In this document: piece after piece, positions 19,099 through 28,221 of the stretch | Numbering within the stretch: the stretch's first letter is position 1 | Layout of the letters: every line of letters starts with the position of its first letter | DNA from: an uncultured Dongia sp. | GTDB taxonomy: Bacteria; Pseudomonadota; Alphaproteobacteria; Dongiales; Dongiaceae | DNA: 64,000 nt | Assembly: GCF_936916975.1 (NCBI RefSeq) | Contig: NZ_CAKZGO010000019.1 | Span: forward strand, 1-64,000 | Direction: 5' to 3' | Position numbers and translations under genes: made by a program | Notes under the pieces: model-generated | What the model saw: the letters and a program-made list of their open reading frames with translations, nothing else | The model's database searches: none | What the model was told of the DNA's origin: nothing

Positions 19099-19470
19099 TC
19101 ACGGCAGATGGCGGGTTCGGAAATAGGCCGTAAAGCGTGCCACCGCCTCCGCCCCCTCGGTCCCACACCAAGCCTTCTGCCCCGACAGACCACGATCCTG
19201 ATACTCGTATTCGACCGCGGTAATGGCGTCGATCCGGGCCCGGCGATCTTCCTCGCGCCGGACATTGCCGCGCGCCAGCTGGTCGTTGCGCAACAGGGCG
19301 TAGCCGTTATGGACCGGCATATTAACCAGCCCGCAATACTCCACCACGCCGTAGTCATAATAGGTACGCATCAGTTCGGGATGCGGATTGAGGGGAGTCA
19401 CCTCCTCCGCCACTGCGTTCCCCGGCAGCAACCCAATCACCCAGATCCATCGCCATCGCCCGGTCGCCAT
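19099..19470 (-). CDS. Small secreted protein of unknown function
   Basis: A 123-residue protein I do not recognise. The N-terminus MATGRWRWIWVIGLLPGNAVA looks like a short signal peptide cleaved after AVA. The mature part is polar, with two Cys residues (YCGLVN and AWCGTEG) that could form a periplasmic disulfide, and Tyr/Arg-rich helices. It is divergent from the desaturase-like gene. Confidence 0.6.
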   Translation of the reverse strand: MATGRWRWIWVIGLLPGNAVAEEVTPLNPHPELMRTYYDYGVVEYCGLVNMPVHNGYALLRNDQLARGNVRREEDRRARIDAITAVEYEYQDRGLSGQKAWCGTEGAEAVARFTAYFRTRHLP

Positions 19471-19538
19471 CGGCCACCTTTCACCGTTGCGTCACAAAGG
19501 ACGTTGCCAGTTCCAACGTCTTGCGTCATCAAAAGGTC

Positions 19539-20513
19539 ATGACGGAATTAGCCTCAACCACTGGCGAAGCTGCCCGCTACCAGAACCTTAACAAGGTCCT
19601 GCTGGTCGGCTATGCCGGGTCGAGCCTTGTCGCCTATTTCGTCCTGCCGGTTCTCGCCCGCCTGGCGTCGGCTGATTGGATCTGGGGCTTGTTGCCGCTC
19701 GCCCTCGTCGCCAACGGCTATTGGGCGACGCTACATGAGGCGATCCACGGTCAGCTTCTGACCCGCGCCGACAGCAACCGCCATGCCGGCCGGCTGCTGG
19801 CGATCCTGTGGGGCTCGTCCTTCAGGCTACTGCGCTTCGGCCACCTGATGCACCACCGCTTCAACCGTCACAAGCTTGACCGACCGGACAGCTACGACCC
19901 CGCTACGACCAGCCCACTCACCGCCCGCCTCCGCTTTTATGGCGAGGCGCTGGGTGGTCTCTATGTGGTCGAGCTGCTGACGCCGCTCCTCTATCTGATG
20001 CCTCAGCCCCGGGTGCGCGCGCTGGTGCTGAAACTCTATGCCGGCAATACGGCGCCGATGCCGCGGCTGCGCCTGCTGGCCGACCAGGCGCTCGCCGGCG
20101 CCAAAGGCATGGCCGAGATCCGCCAGGACGCGATCCTCGCCTGGGCTCTGCTGATCGCGGGGCTGATCGCCTGGGGGCCTTACTGGCCAGCCTTCCTCGG
20201 CTTCGTTCTCGGCCGCGGCCTGCTCGTCTCGGCACTCGACAATGTCTATCACTTCAGGACGCCGCTCGATCAGGTCGATTACGCCTATAACCTCAGCCTG
20301 CCCCGACCATTGCAGTCCCTGTTCCTCAACATGAACATGCACCGCGTGCACCACCGCAGGATGCATCTGCCCTGGTGGCAGCTGCCCGGCCAATTCACGG
20401 CGGATCGTGAGCAATTCGATGGCTCGCTGGCTCTTGGAGCGTTGCGGCAGCTTGCCGGGCCAGCGCCAATGACACCCACGCCCACGCGTGAAACGGCGGC
20501 GCGCTTTTCTTAA
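19539..20513 (+). CDS. Fatty acid desaturase-like di-iron membrane protein
   Basis: A 324-residue membrane protein with the three histidine boxes of the desaturase superfamily: HEAIH near residue 68, HLMHH near residue 105 and HRVHH near residue 272. About four to five hydrophobic segments surround them. Enzymes of this fold desaturate or hydroxylate lipids or carotenoids, and which one applies is not clear. The ATG at 19539 has AAAAGG just upstream; a TTG six codons earlier is less likely. Confidence 0.85.
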   Translation: MTELASTTGEAARYQNLNKVLLVGYAGSSLVAYFVLPVLARLASADWIWGLLPLALVANGYWATLHEAIHGQLLTRADSNRHAGRLLAILWGSSFRLLRFGHLMHHRFNRHKLDRPDSYDPATTSPLTARLRFYGEALGGLYVVELLTPLLYLMPQPRVRALVLKLYAGNTAPMPRLRLLADQALAGAKGMAEIRQDAILAWALLIAGLIAWGPYWPAFLGFVLGRGLLVSALDNVYHFRTPLDQVDYAYNLSLPRPLQSLFLNMNMHRVHHRRMHLPWWQLPGQFTADREQFDGSLALGALRQLAGPAPMTPTPTRETAARFS

Positions 20514-20673
20514 CACGGTGCAACAAGAACTGGCGGAAAGCGTATTACCAGTCTTGCAATTCCGTTTTCGCCAGCCCATTCTGAATACGGCTTTTCGGCA
20601 TGACCCGCTCATCCTCGATTGGCGGTCGTGGTGTTGGGCCTTATCTCTGTTCCTGATTTTCAAGAGCGCACTC

Positions 20674-21096
20674 ATGACTGACCAGTACCAGTCCTCCGGC
20701 GGTAGCGAGCTCAGGGGGAAGATCAAGTGGTTCAATCCAGAGAAGGGCTTCGGCTTCGTGACGCCGGCGGATGGCTCTTCTGATGTGTTCCTGCATATTT
20801 CGGCGTTGAAGGACGCCGGCCTGCAGGATGCGCCCGAAGGCTCCACCATTACCTGTGAAGTGGGCCAGGGACGCAAGGGGATCCAGGTCCTCCGTGTGAT
20901 CAACCTGGACACGTCGACAGCTGCACCGGCAAAACCGGCAGCACCACGCCGTCCGTTCGGTGGCGGTGGTGGCGGTGCCGGTCGTCGCGATTTCGGCGGC
21001 GGTGGCGGTGGTGGTTACGGCGGTGGCGGAGATCGCGGCGGCGGCGACCGGGGCGGTGGCTATGGCCGCAGCCCACGGCATCATCACGACGACTGA
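20674..21096 (+). CDS. Cold-shock domain protein with Gly/Arg-rich tail
   Basis: A 140-residue protein. Residues 12-80 form one CSD with RNP1 KGFGFVTP and RNP2 VFLHIS. Residues ~95-135 are a glycine-rich tail with RGGG repeats, ending RSPRHHHDD. This is twice the usual CspA length; such RGG tails promote RNA binding and condensation in other proteins. The start is the ATG directly before the TDQYQSSGG leader. A hairpin pair with a T6 tract follows. Confidence 0.93.
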   Translation: MTDQYQSSGGSELRGKIKWFNPEKGFGFVTPADGSSDVFLHISALKDAGLQDAPEGSTITCEVGQGRKGIQVLRVINLDTSTAAPAKPAAPRRPFGGGGGGAGRRDFGGGGGGGYGGGGDRGGGDRGGGYGRSPRHHHDD

Positions 21097-21126
21097 GGTT
21101 TCGCCGGCTGCCCATTCTGCTTGAGT

Positions 21127-21190
21127 GCGGCGACCTCCCGAAGAGGTCGCCGTCAGAAGTGCGCCCACCCATCGCGGTGGGCTTTTTTGT
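21127..21190 (+). terminator. Tandem hairpins, rho-independent terminator after the cold-shock gene
   Basis: A first hairpin pairs GCGACCTC with GAGGTCGC (about 21129-21150). A second pairs GCCCACC with GGTGGGC and is followed by TTTTTT (about 21164-21189). The T tract marks plus-strand termination of the cold-shock gene. Confidence 0.8.
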
Positions 21191-21225
21191 GCGTCACTGC
21201 TACGCCGCCAACTAGATGCGCGGCG

Positions 21226-21723
21226 TTACCCCTTCGGATAGGTAATCCGCGTCACCTCAAGCTCCAGGTTGCCGATCGGGCGCTTCCAGATGACGACATC
21301 GCCGACCTTGGCATCCTTGAGCGCCAAAGCGAACGGGGACACCCAGGAGAGTTTCCCGGCGGTGGGGTCGGCTTCGTCCTCGCCGACGATCTGGAAATGG
21401 CGCTTCTCATCATTCTCGTCGACCGTGTCCACGATCGCGCCGAAATCGACGCTATCGCGGGGCTGGGCATCGACATCCACCACGATCGCCTTGGCGATAC
21501 GTTCCTGCACATAACGCAGATCGCGTTCGACGACGAGCTGCTGCTCCTTGTCGAGCAATTGCTCATCGGCCATCAGGCGGCTGCGATGCTCCTCCAGCTG
21601 CTCTTCCTGCTGCTTGAGGAGGTCCAGCCCATGGGACGTCACAAAATTGGGGTGCGGGCTTTGCGGCCGCTCCGGCAATTCCGTCGCCTGATCGTCATTC
21701 TCTTTTACAAACGCTCTGCTCAT
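21226..21723 (-). CDS. GreA/GreB-family transcription elongation factor-like protein
   Basis: A 165-residue protein with the GreB-like opening MSRAFVKENDD...LPERPQSPHPNFVT, an N-terminal coiled coil (residues 30-80) with acidic and basic residues, and a C-terminal FKBP-like domain (DTVDENDEKRHFQIVGEDEAD; GDVVIWKRP). These factors enter the RNA polymerase secondary channel and stimulate cleavage of backtracked RNA. The coiled-coil tip here is RSRLMADEQLLDKEQQ, without the usual paired acidic tip, so activity may differ from GreA. Confidence 0.88.
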   Translation of the reverse strand: MSRAFVKENDDQATELPERPQSPHPNFVTSHGLDLLKQQEEQLEEHRSRLMADEQLLDKEQQLVVERDLRYVQERIAKAIVVDVDAQPRDSVDFGAIVDTVDENDEKRHFQIVGEDEADPTAGKLSWVSPFALALKDAKVGDVVIWKRPIGNLELEVTRITYPKG

Positions 21724-21962
21724 AACGGTACTCGACTCATAACGTGCAACCCTGTCGCCTTAAGCTAGGCCGAAGTGCCGCGCCGTCAAGGTCAAAGGCG
21801 TAAGTTAAATGTGGTAAAGGTCCCGATTGCGCGGGCCACAGTCGGCGGTCCCAGCCGGTCTCAGCCCTTCGGCCAAGGGGTGTGGACCGGCGCCGGGCCA
21901 CCGCTTATAACGGGCGCGGACCGGCGCTTTGTGCCGGTCTTCAGGACTTGGCCCAGGAATAC

Positions 21963-23150
21963 GTGATCGCACAGATGCAAAGCTTCGACGTCGTCATCAT
22001 CGGTGGTGGGGTGGTCGGTTCCTCGGCCGCCTATTTCCTCAGCGCGCAACCCGATTTCAACGGCACGATCGCCGTCATCGAGAAGGACTCGACCTATGCC
22101 GAGGCGGCGACGCCGCGCTCGGCCGGCGGTGTCCGCCTGCAATTCTCGACAGCCGAGAACGTGCTCATTTCGGCCTTCGGCGCCGCCTTCATCAAATCGG
22201 CCGACGAGCATCTCACCGTCGGCAATGAAGGGGCGGGCGTCGAGTTCCGCGAGAACGGCTATCTGTTCCTGGCGACCGGCGCGGGGCTCAAGGTTCTGCT
22301 CAACAATCAGCGCCTGCAGCATGAATTGGGGGCTGCGACACAGCTCCTCAACCCGCGCGAGCTGGAAGAATCCTTCCCCTGGCTGAACACCACGGATCTT
22401 GCCGGCGGCAGCTTCGGCCCCGTCAATGAAGGCTGGACCGACCCCTACAGTTTGCTGCAGGCCTTCAAGCGCAAGGCACGCTCGCTGGGCGTCACCTATA
22501 TCAACAACACGGTGACCGGCCTGAACTGCGACAATCGCCGCATCACCGGCGTCACGCTGGCATCGGGCGAGAGCATCGCCTGTGGTGCCGCCATCAACAC
22601 GGCGGGCACCCAGGGCCGCACCATCGCCGCCATGGCAGGCATCGATCTGCCGGTGCATTCCAGGAAGCGCTTCATCTATGTGTTCGACTGCCGCGACGAG
22701 ATCGAGAAGGTGCCGCTCACCGTCGATCCGACCGGCGTCTGGTTCCGCCCCGAAGGCACGCAGTTCATCTGCGGCGTCTCGCCGGAGGAACATGACGATC
22801 CTGACAGCTTCGATTTCGAACTGGACTATCGCTTGTTCGAAGAACTGATCTGGCCGACGCTGGCACACCGTGTCCCCTCTTTCGAGGCGATCAAGCTGGT
22901 CCGCGCCTGGGCCGGTCATTACGATTACAATGTGTTCGACCAGAATGCGATCGTGGGCCTGGCGCCCGGTTATGACAATTTCCTGCTGGCCAACGGCTTT
23001 TCGGGCCATGGCCTGCAGCAGTCGCCGGCGATCGGCCGCGCCTTGAGTGAGCTGGTGACGTTCGGCCAATATCGCAGCCTCGATCTGCGGCGTTTCGGCT
23101 TTGAGCGCCTGCTGACGGGCAGCGCTTTGCGCGAAGTGAACATCGTCTAA
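21963..23150 (+). CDS. DAO-family FAD-dependent oxidoreductase
   Basis: A 395-residue flavoenzyme of the D-amino-acid oxidase/sarcosine-dimethylglycine oxidase fold. The FAD motif is VVIIGGGVVGSSAAYF, followed by EKDSTYAEAATPRSAGGVRLQFS. The C-terminal ANGFSGHGLQQSPAIGRALSEL is the usual flavin-covering segment. The GTG at 21963 is chosen because AGGA lies just upstream; an ATG at 21975 is an alternative. The substrate is probably a secondary or tertiary amine amino acid. The downstream ACT protein and GlxA-type regulator suggest a methyl-glycine or glycine-betaine catabolic context (inference). Confidence 0.85.
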   Translation: MIAQMQSFDVVIIGGGVVGSSAAYFLSAQPDFNGTIAVIEKDSTYAEAATPRSAGGVRLQFSTAENVLISAFGAAFIKSADEHLTVGNEGAGVEFRENGYLFLATGAGLKVLLNNQRLQHELGAATQLLNPRELEESFPWLNTTDLAGGSFGPVNEGWTDPYSLLQAFKRKARSLGVTYINNTVTGLNCDNRRITGVTLASGESIACGAAINTAGTQGRTIAAMAGIDLPVHSRKRFIYVFDCRDEIEKVPLTVDPTGVWFRPEGTQFICGVSPEEHDDPDSFDFELDYRLFEELIWPTLAHRVPSFEAIKLVRAWAGHYDYNVFDQNAIVGLAPGYDNFLLANGFSGHGLQQSPAIGRALSELVTFGQYRSLDLRRFGFERLLTGSALREVNIV

Positions 23151-23200
23151 AAAAGAAACTGCTAAACAAGAAACTGATAACAAATCTGGGAGCCGGTTAC

Positions 23201-23728
23201 ATGAGCACCACTGCCCTCATTTCGATTCATTGCGAGGATCATGCCGGCCTGATCGCCGAGGTGACGGGCCGCCTGTTCGATCTCGGCGTCAATCTCGGCG
23301 ACACCAGCTTTGCCGTGCTCAGCGGCAGTGCCGAAATGAGCATGGTGGCGGTGCTGCCCCAGGGCGTCGGCCTGAATGACGTTGAAAAGGAACTGAAGTC
23401 ATTGGAGTTGTTGAAGGACGCCAAGCTCGGCGTCTCGCTGTTCCAATATAACGAGGTGCGGACGGAGCAGGCGCATGTCACGCACCGGGTCGAGATCACC
23501 GGTGACGACAGTCCCGGGCTCATCGCGCGCCTCTCCGAAGCCCTGCCGAGTTTCGGCGCCAACATCGTGCGCCTGAATTCGGAATCCGTGCCATCGGATT
23601 CCGGCGCTCGCTTCCTGCTCAGCATGGCGATCTCGGTACCGCCGGCGAAGGCGGCGACCTGCATGGCGACCGTTGGTAACACCGCCTCGCAGCTCAACCT
23701 CAAATGCCATTGGCAGCAGGTCGGCTGA
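23201..23728 (+). CDS. GcvR-like ACT-domain protein
   Basis: A 175-residue protein with two ACT domains: residues 5-80 (LISIHCEDHAGLIAEVTGRL) and 92-170 (VEITGDDSPGLIARLSEALP). This is the layout of GcvR, the glycine cleavage repressor partner, which binds glycine and modulates GcvA. GGGAG precedes the ATG. It lies between a DAO enzyme and a GlxA-type regulator, with which it may be co-transcribed, consistent with sensing glycine released by methyl-glycine oxidation (inference). Confidence 0.85.
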   Translation: MSTTALISIHCEDHAGLIAEVTGRLFDLGVNLGDTSFAVLSGSAEMSMVAVLPQGVGLNDVEKELKSLELLKDAKLGVSLFQYNEVRTEQAHVTHRVEITGDDSPGLIARLSEALPSFGANIVRLNSESVPSDSGARFLLSMAISVPPAKAATCMATVGNTASQLNLKCHWQQVG

Positions 23729-23738
23729 TCCTGTTCCG

Positions 23739-24689
23739 ATGAGCGAAACGGGTACACGGCAGATCGGCATCGTCCTGGTGCCGACCTTTGCCCTGGCGTC
23801 TTTTTCCATGATCATCGAGCCGATCCGTATCGCCAACCGGCTTTCTGGCAAGGCACTCTATGAATGGACGTTGCTGTCTGGTGATGGCGGGCCGGTCGCC
23901 TCCAGTGCCGGGATCGACCTGCAAACGCAAGCTGTCGCCGACCTACGCGACAAGGTGTTCGATCTGGCGATGGTCTGTGCCGGCTTTCATGCCGACCGCT
24001 ATCGCCATGCCGGCATCCTCAACTGGCTGCGGCGGCATCGGCGCCTGGGCAAGGATGTGGGCGCCGTCTCCACCGGCACCTTCATCCTGGCCCGCGCCGG
24101 ATTGCTCGACGACCAGCGCTGCACCGTGCATTGGGACTATCGCGGTGCGCTCGCCGAACTTTATCCCGATCTCAATCTGGTCGACGCCTTATTCGTGATT
24201 GATCGCGGCATCGTCACGTCGGGCGGCTCGATTGCAGCACTCGATCTGATGCTGCGGCTGATTGCCGATCAGCACGGACTGGCCTTTTCAAAGGCGGTGG
24301 GCGAACAATTTGTCCACAGCGGTGCCCGCGTGCCATCCGAACATCAGCGCGGCGACCTCATCCACCGCCTGGGGACGGCAAAGCCGGTGCTGATCGAAGC
24401 GGTGAAGCGCATGGAAGGCACCCTCGACCGCGCCCTCTCACCCGCCGACATCGCCGACGAGCTCGGCATTTCCCAGCGTCAGCTGGAGCGCCAGTTCCGC
24501 AACCAGCTGGGCCGGACGCCCGTCGCCTATCACCGCGACCTGCGCCTCGACCACGCCAAGCGCCTGCTCTCGCAGACCGCCCTGCCGGTGACCGAGATCG
24601 CCCTCTCCTGCGGCTTCGGCTCCGCCTCGCATTTCGCGCTGCTCTATCGGCAGAGATTTGGGAGATTGCCGAATTCGGATCGGGGTTGA
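23739..24689 (+). CDS. GlxA-family AraC regulator with DJ-1/PfpI-like domain
   Basis: A 316-residue regulator. Residues 8-180 form a class I amidotransferase-like (DJ-1/PfpI) sensor domain lacking an obvious catalytic Cys; GTFILARAGLLDDQRCTVHW is the family core. Residues 210-316 carry the AraC double HTH (ADIADELGISQRQLERQF; VTEIALSCGFGSASHFALLY). GbdR, CdhR and GlxA of this family regulate choline, betaine, carnitine and amine catabolism. The start is the ATG 10 bases after the ACT gene, so they form a unit. Confidence 0.9.
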   Translation: MSETGTRQIGIVLVPTFALASFSMIIEPIRIANRLSGKALYEWTLLSGDGGPVASSAGIDLQTQAVADLRDKVFDLAMVCAGFHADRYRHAGILNWLRRHRRLGKDVGAVSTGTFILARAGLLDDQRCTVHWDYRGALAELYPDLNLVDALFVIDRGIVTSGGSIAALDLMLRLIADQHGLAFSKAVGEQFVHSGARVPSEHQRGDLIHRLGTAKPVLIEAVKRMEGTLDRALSPADIADELGISQRQLERQFRNQLGRTPVAYHRDLRLDHAKRLLSQTALPVTEIALSCGFGSASHFALLYRQRFGRLPNSDRG

Positions 24690-24778
24690 GCCCCGTCATC
24701 ACCTTGTCGCGCCGCTGACTCATAACTGACTCGGCTCCGCCTGCATCATCGTCATCGATCATCCGTAAATCTGTCAGG

Positions 24779-26386
24779 ATGATATCGCGCCGCAAGTTCC
24801 TCATCACGACCGGCTCGACGCTGGCGGGCGTCGCGGTTTCCAGCAGCGGCTTTGCCAATTTCGCGCCGTTCTATGCCCACGGCACCAGCCGCAATCCGCT
24901 GGCCTCACAGGACGATCCATTCACGCTGGGTGTCGCCTCAGGTAGTCCGGCCGACGACGGTTTCGTGCTGTGGACACGCCTTGCCCCGCATCCGCTCTCG
25001 ACCGACCCCAATGCCCCCGGCGGAATACCGTTGAGCGATCATGGCGACGGTATCGCCCTTGATTACGAGATCGCGCTCGACCCTGCGATGCGCCGCATTG
25101 TGCGCCAAGGCCGTGCGCTGGCCGATGCCGCCTATGCCTTCTCCGTCCATCTTGAGGTCGCCGGCCTCACCTCAGCGACGCCCTATTGGTATCGCTTCCG
25201 CCTCGGCGATCAGGTGAGTGCCACCGGGCGTGCCGTCACTCTGCCGCGTGCCGGACGACCGGCGGACCGCCTGCGCCTCGGCTTCACCTCCTGCGCCAAT
25301 TACGAACGCGGTCATTTCGCCGCCTATCGCCATCTCGCGGCCGACGCGCCCGATCTGGTGCTGATGCTGGGCGACTATATCTACGAACAGGTCGAGCAGA
25401 ACCGGCCGGTGCTGCGCCGCCATAGCGATGCTGCCGTGCCGACAACCCTCGACGGCTACCGTCGCCGCTACGCGCAATATCGCACCGACCCGGATCTCCA
25501 ATTGCTGCATGCCACCGTACCCACGCTGGTCACCTGGGATGACCATGAGGTTGAGAACGACTATGCCGGTGCCTGGTCGGAGAACCTCACCGACCCCGCA
25601 ATCTTTCTGCGCCGCAGGCAAGCGGCCTATCAGGCATTCTACGAGCACATGCCGTTGCGCAGGCACCCAGCCGCGGATGGGTTGCGCATCCATGACAGCG
25701 TCACCATCGGCGACCTCGCGCGCATCTCGTTGCTTGATGGTCGGCAGTATCGCGCGCGTGGCGCTTGCTACGGCGCGCCCGACCGTGGTGGCGGGCATCA
25801 GGTCGACAGCATGAGCTGCCCGGAACTGGTCGATCCCGCCCGCAGCATGCTGGGTTTCGACCAGGAGAGGTGGCTGCAGGGCAATCTTGCGACCTCCCCT
25901 GCGCGCTGGAACCTGCTGGCGCAGAACGTCATCATGGCACAACTGGGTGATCAGCAGGCGGACGGCAAGCTCACCGCCTGGACCGATGCCTGGGACGGGT
26001 ATCCCGCGGCGCGTTCACGTCTGCTGCAGCACCTGGCGCAGGCGCGCAATCCGGTGGTGTTCGGCGGCGACATTCATTCCTTCTGGAACAACGACCTCAA
26101 ACTCGATTTCAGCGACAGGGCGCCCACCATCGCGACCGAGTTCATCACCTCGTCCATTACCTCGGACGGGCCGCCACAGGATCATCTTGACGGCAAGCGC
26201 GCCAAACATGCGCATATCCGTTACGCCGAGAGCCGCCATCGCGGCTATGCCAGGGTCGAGATCGTGGCCGGTCGCCTCACCACCGACTTCCGCAGTATCA
26301 GCGATGTCACGGACCCCAATGCCACCGTCTCGACGCTCAAGAGCTTCGTCATCGAAGATGGCGTGGCTGGCGCAGTCGCTGCCTAG
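24779..26386 (+). CDS. phoD: PhoD-family alkaline phosphatase/phosphodiesterase, Tat-exported
   Basis: A 535-residue exported phosphatase. The N-terminus has a twin-arginine motif, SRRKFLI, followed by a hydrophobic stretch ending near GFA. The metal-site motifs are LGFTSCANYERGHF, MLGDYIYEQ, TWDDHEVENDY, LDGRQYR and VFGGDIHSFWNN. PhoD uses Fe3+ and Ca2+ and cleaves phosphomonoesters and diesters in the periplasm. Length is typical. The last four bases overlap the convergent small membrane-protein gene. No Pho box was identified upstream. Confidence 0.93.
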   Translation: MISRRKFLITTGSTLAGVAVSSSGFANFAPFYAHGTSRNPLASQDDPFTLGVASGSPADDGFVLWTRLAPHPLSTDPNAPGGIPLSDHGDGIALDYEIALDPAMRRIVRQGRALADAAYAFSVHLEVAGLTSATPYWYRFRLGDQVSATGRAVTLPRAGRPADRLRLGFTSCANYERGHFAAYRHLAADAPDLVLMLGDYIYEQVEQNRPVLRRHSDAAVPTTLDGYRRRYAQYRTDPDLQLLHATVPTLVTWDDHEVENDYAGAWSENLTDPAIFLRRRQAAYQAFYEHMPLRRHPAADGLRIHDSVTIGDLARISLLDGRQYRARGACYGAPDRGGGHQVDSMSCPELVDPARSMLGFDQERWLQGNLATSPARWNLLAQNVIMAQLGDQQADGKLTAWTDAWDGYPAARSRLLQHLAQARNPVVFGGDIHSFWNNDLKLDFSDRAPTIATEFITSSITSDGPPQDHLDGKRAKHAHIRYAESRHRGYARVEIVAGRLTTDFRSISDVTDPNATVSTLKSFVIEDGVAGAVAA

Positions 26387-26685
26387 CGCAGCATGATCTC
26401 CTCGGCCAGCAGCGTGCCGCCGATGAGGAGTGCCGGCAGCAGACAGGCGATGAACGGCTTGCGCGCCGACAGGTTCTTGGCGAGCGCGCGAACCAGCAGG
26501 AAGAGATTGACGACAAAGAAGCCGAGCGACGCCAGCGCCCAGACGATGATTCCAAACATCATGCCGCCGCCGGCATCAGGCCCGCCTGGGCCGCCTGCTT
26601 CCAGCAGCAGTGCGAGGGGCAGCAGGACCACCACAAAGGCGGCATAAGCCAGATTACGGCGCCCGATCTTTTCCACCCAGTTCAT
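26383..26685 (-). CDS. Small membrane protein of unknown function
   Basis: A 100-residue protein with three hydrophobic segments, near residues 12-30, 40-62 and 72-92, separated by a Gly/Pro-rich loop (EAGGPGGPDAGGG) and a basic loop (AKNLSARKPF). The ATG at 26685 is chosen because GGGGA lies five bases upstream; an ATG at 26697 is possible. It overlaps the end of phoD by four bases, tail to tail. No family is recognised with confidence. Confidence 0.65.
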   Translation of the reverse strand: MNWVEKIGRRNLAYAAFVVVLLPLALLLEAGGPGGPDAGGGMMFGIIVWALASLGFFVVNLFLLVRALAKNLSARKPFIACLLPALLIGGTLLAEEIMLR

Positions 26686-26776
26686 GCGATTCCCCATTTC
26701 CCCGTTATCGCAACACCTTACAGTTATTTCGGCGCATCGGAAGCCACCACCGGACGTCGAATATCTGTCGTCATGT

Positions 26777-26796
26777 GTCGATTATACGATATCGAC
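26777..26796. promoter_or_regulatory. Inverted repeat upstream of the DAO gene, possible operator
   Basis: GTCGAT and ATCGAC flank TATACGAT, a 20-base inverted repeat 63 bases before the DAO start codon. The central TATACGATAT stands out as AT rich. It could bind the nearby GntR/FCD regulator, but no second copy was found by eye at the gmaS promoter. Confidence 0.3.
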
Positions 26797-26858
26797 CGGA
26801 TCGGCTCGGGCGCAATCTCACCGCCAGTGACATTCTCAAAACTCGGAGCATCCGTCCC

Positions 26859-28199
26859 ATGGCCCTTCCCGCCCACGTCAAATATGTCGTCATCGGTGCC
26901 GGCATCCACGGCCTCTCTTCGGCCTGGCATCTTGCCGAAAACCTCCGCAAGACCGGCAAGGGATCGGGCGCTGACGTGCTCATCATCGATAAGACGGCCA
27001 TCGCGGCGGGTGCCTCGGGCATCGCCTGCGGCGTCGTGCGCAACAACTACTTCCAGCCGGCCATGCGGCGCCTGATGGCGCATTCGGTCGGTGTATGGGA
27101 GAGCGATCCGGAGGCCTTCTCGTATCACTCGGTCGGCTACATGCAGATCAGCCCGGAAATCATGCACAGCGACGTGGCCTCGATCTACGCCCAGCAGAAG
27201 GAGATCGGCTATACCTCGACCTTCATCGAGGGCGAGAAGGATTGCATGACCTATATGAAGGGCATCTTCGACGATTGGCAGGCCAAGGGCATCACCTCGG
27301 TCCTCCATGAGAAGAAGGGGGGCTATGCCAACAACACCGCTGCCATGTATGGCCTGGCCAAGAAAGCCGAGGCCGAGGGTGTGCGCATCGTCACCGGCGT
27401 CGAGCTGAAGGGGCTGAAGCGCGACGCTAAGGGCGCCGTCACCGCAGTCGAGACCAACCAAGGCGACATCAAGTGCGACTACGTCATCGCCGGCATGGGT
27501 CCCTGGGTGCGCTCAGTCTGGAAGATGCTCGATCTGCCTGACGCAATCTCGATCAAGGGCAAGGACGGCAAGGTGCACGACAACGTGCCGATGTGGGTCT
27601 ATTGGTCGCTGCAGGAAGGCACGCTCGGCGTCGATCCCGACCATCAGAAGACCAATGACGGCAAGATGCCGCCCGTAATCCATGTCGACACAGACGCGCC
27701 GCTTTACTCCGACGAGGACGGCTCGCTCATCACCGACAAGCTCTGGGGCATCTATTACAAGCCCGACTTCCATTTCGGCGGCATCCAGGGCGGCGCCATG
27801 CCGTTCAAGGTGCCGACCGCGCTCGACAAGGTGCGCGTCGACCCCTACGGCCCGGACAGCCCGGAATTCATCGTCGGCGACGATTTTGCGCATATGTGGG
27901 TGTCGGCTTTGGCCTTCTGCCAGAAGCGTTTCATGGGCACCATGCCGAAATACAAGAAAGAACCCTCGGGCGGCATCGGGTGCTTCACGGCCGACAGCTT
28001 CCCGGTCTTCGACAAATTTGCCGAGAACGTCTACATCATCGCCGATTCGAACCACGGCTATAAGATGATCGGCGTCGGCAAGCTGGTGGCGGACGATATC
28101 TGTGGCATGGGCGACGAGCTGCTGCGCCCGTTCCGCTTCTCGCGCTTCGCCGAGGGCAAGCTGCATCCGACCTCGAACTCGCCGTTCCCGTGGAGCTGA
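26859..28199 (+). CDS. DAO-family FAD oxidoreductase of the methylamine island
   Basis: A 446-residue single-chain flavoprotein related to sarcosine oxidase subunit beta and MgdA. The FAD motif is YVVIGAGIHGLSSAWHL, followed by IIDKTAIAAGASGIACGVVR. The C-terminus has GCFTADSFPVFDKFAENVYI and DSNHGYKMIGVGKLVA, the typical DAO cover. Two inserts (around residues 220-260 and 290-310) make it longer than SoxB (about 415). It lies beside the ligase and MgsABC-type genes but has no SoxDAG partners here, so it may act alone on N-methylglutamate or another N-methyl amino acid (inference). The start is ATG 26859 with GGAG upstream. Confidence 0.85.
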   Translation: MALPAHVKYVVIGAGIHGLSSAWHLAENLRKTGKGSGADVLIIDKTAIAAGASGIACGVVRNNYFQPAMRRLMAHSVGVWESDPEAFSYHSVGYMQISPEIMHSDVASIYAQQKEIGYTSTFIEGEKDCMTYMKGIFDDWQAKGITSVLHEKKGGYANNTAAMYGLAKKAEAEGVRIVTGVELKGLKRDAKGAVTAVETNQGDIKCDYVIAGMGPWVRSVWKMLDLPDAISIKGKDGKVHDNVPMWVYWSLQEGTLGVDPDHQKTNDGKMPPVIHVDTDAPLYSDEDGSLITDKLWGIYYKPDFHFGGIQGGAMPFKVPTALDKVRVDPYGPDSPEFIVGDDFAHMWVSALAFCQKRFMGTMPKYKKEPSGGIGCFTADSFPVFDKFAENVYIIADSNHGYKMIGVGKLVADDICGMGDELLRPFRFSRFAEGKLHPTSNSPFPWS

Positions 28200-28221
28200 G
28201 TTAGCAACCGCACGCCCTATC

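Noticed and set aside
26777-26796. Treating this inverted repeat as a proven GntR operator
   Set aside because: No matching second site was found at the ligase promoter, so it is listed only as a weak candidate.
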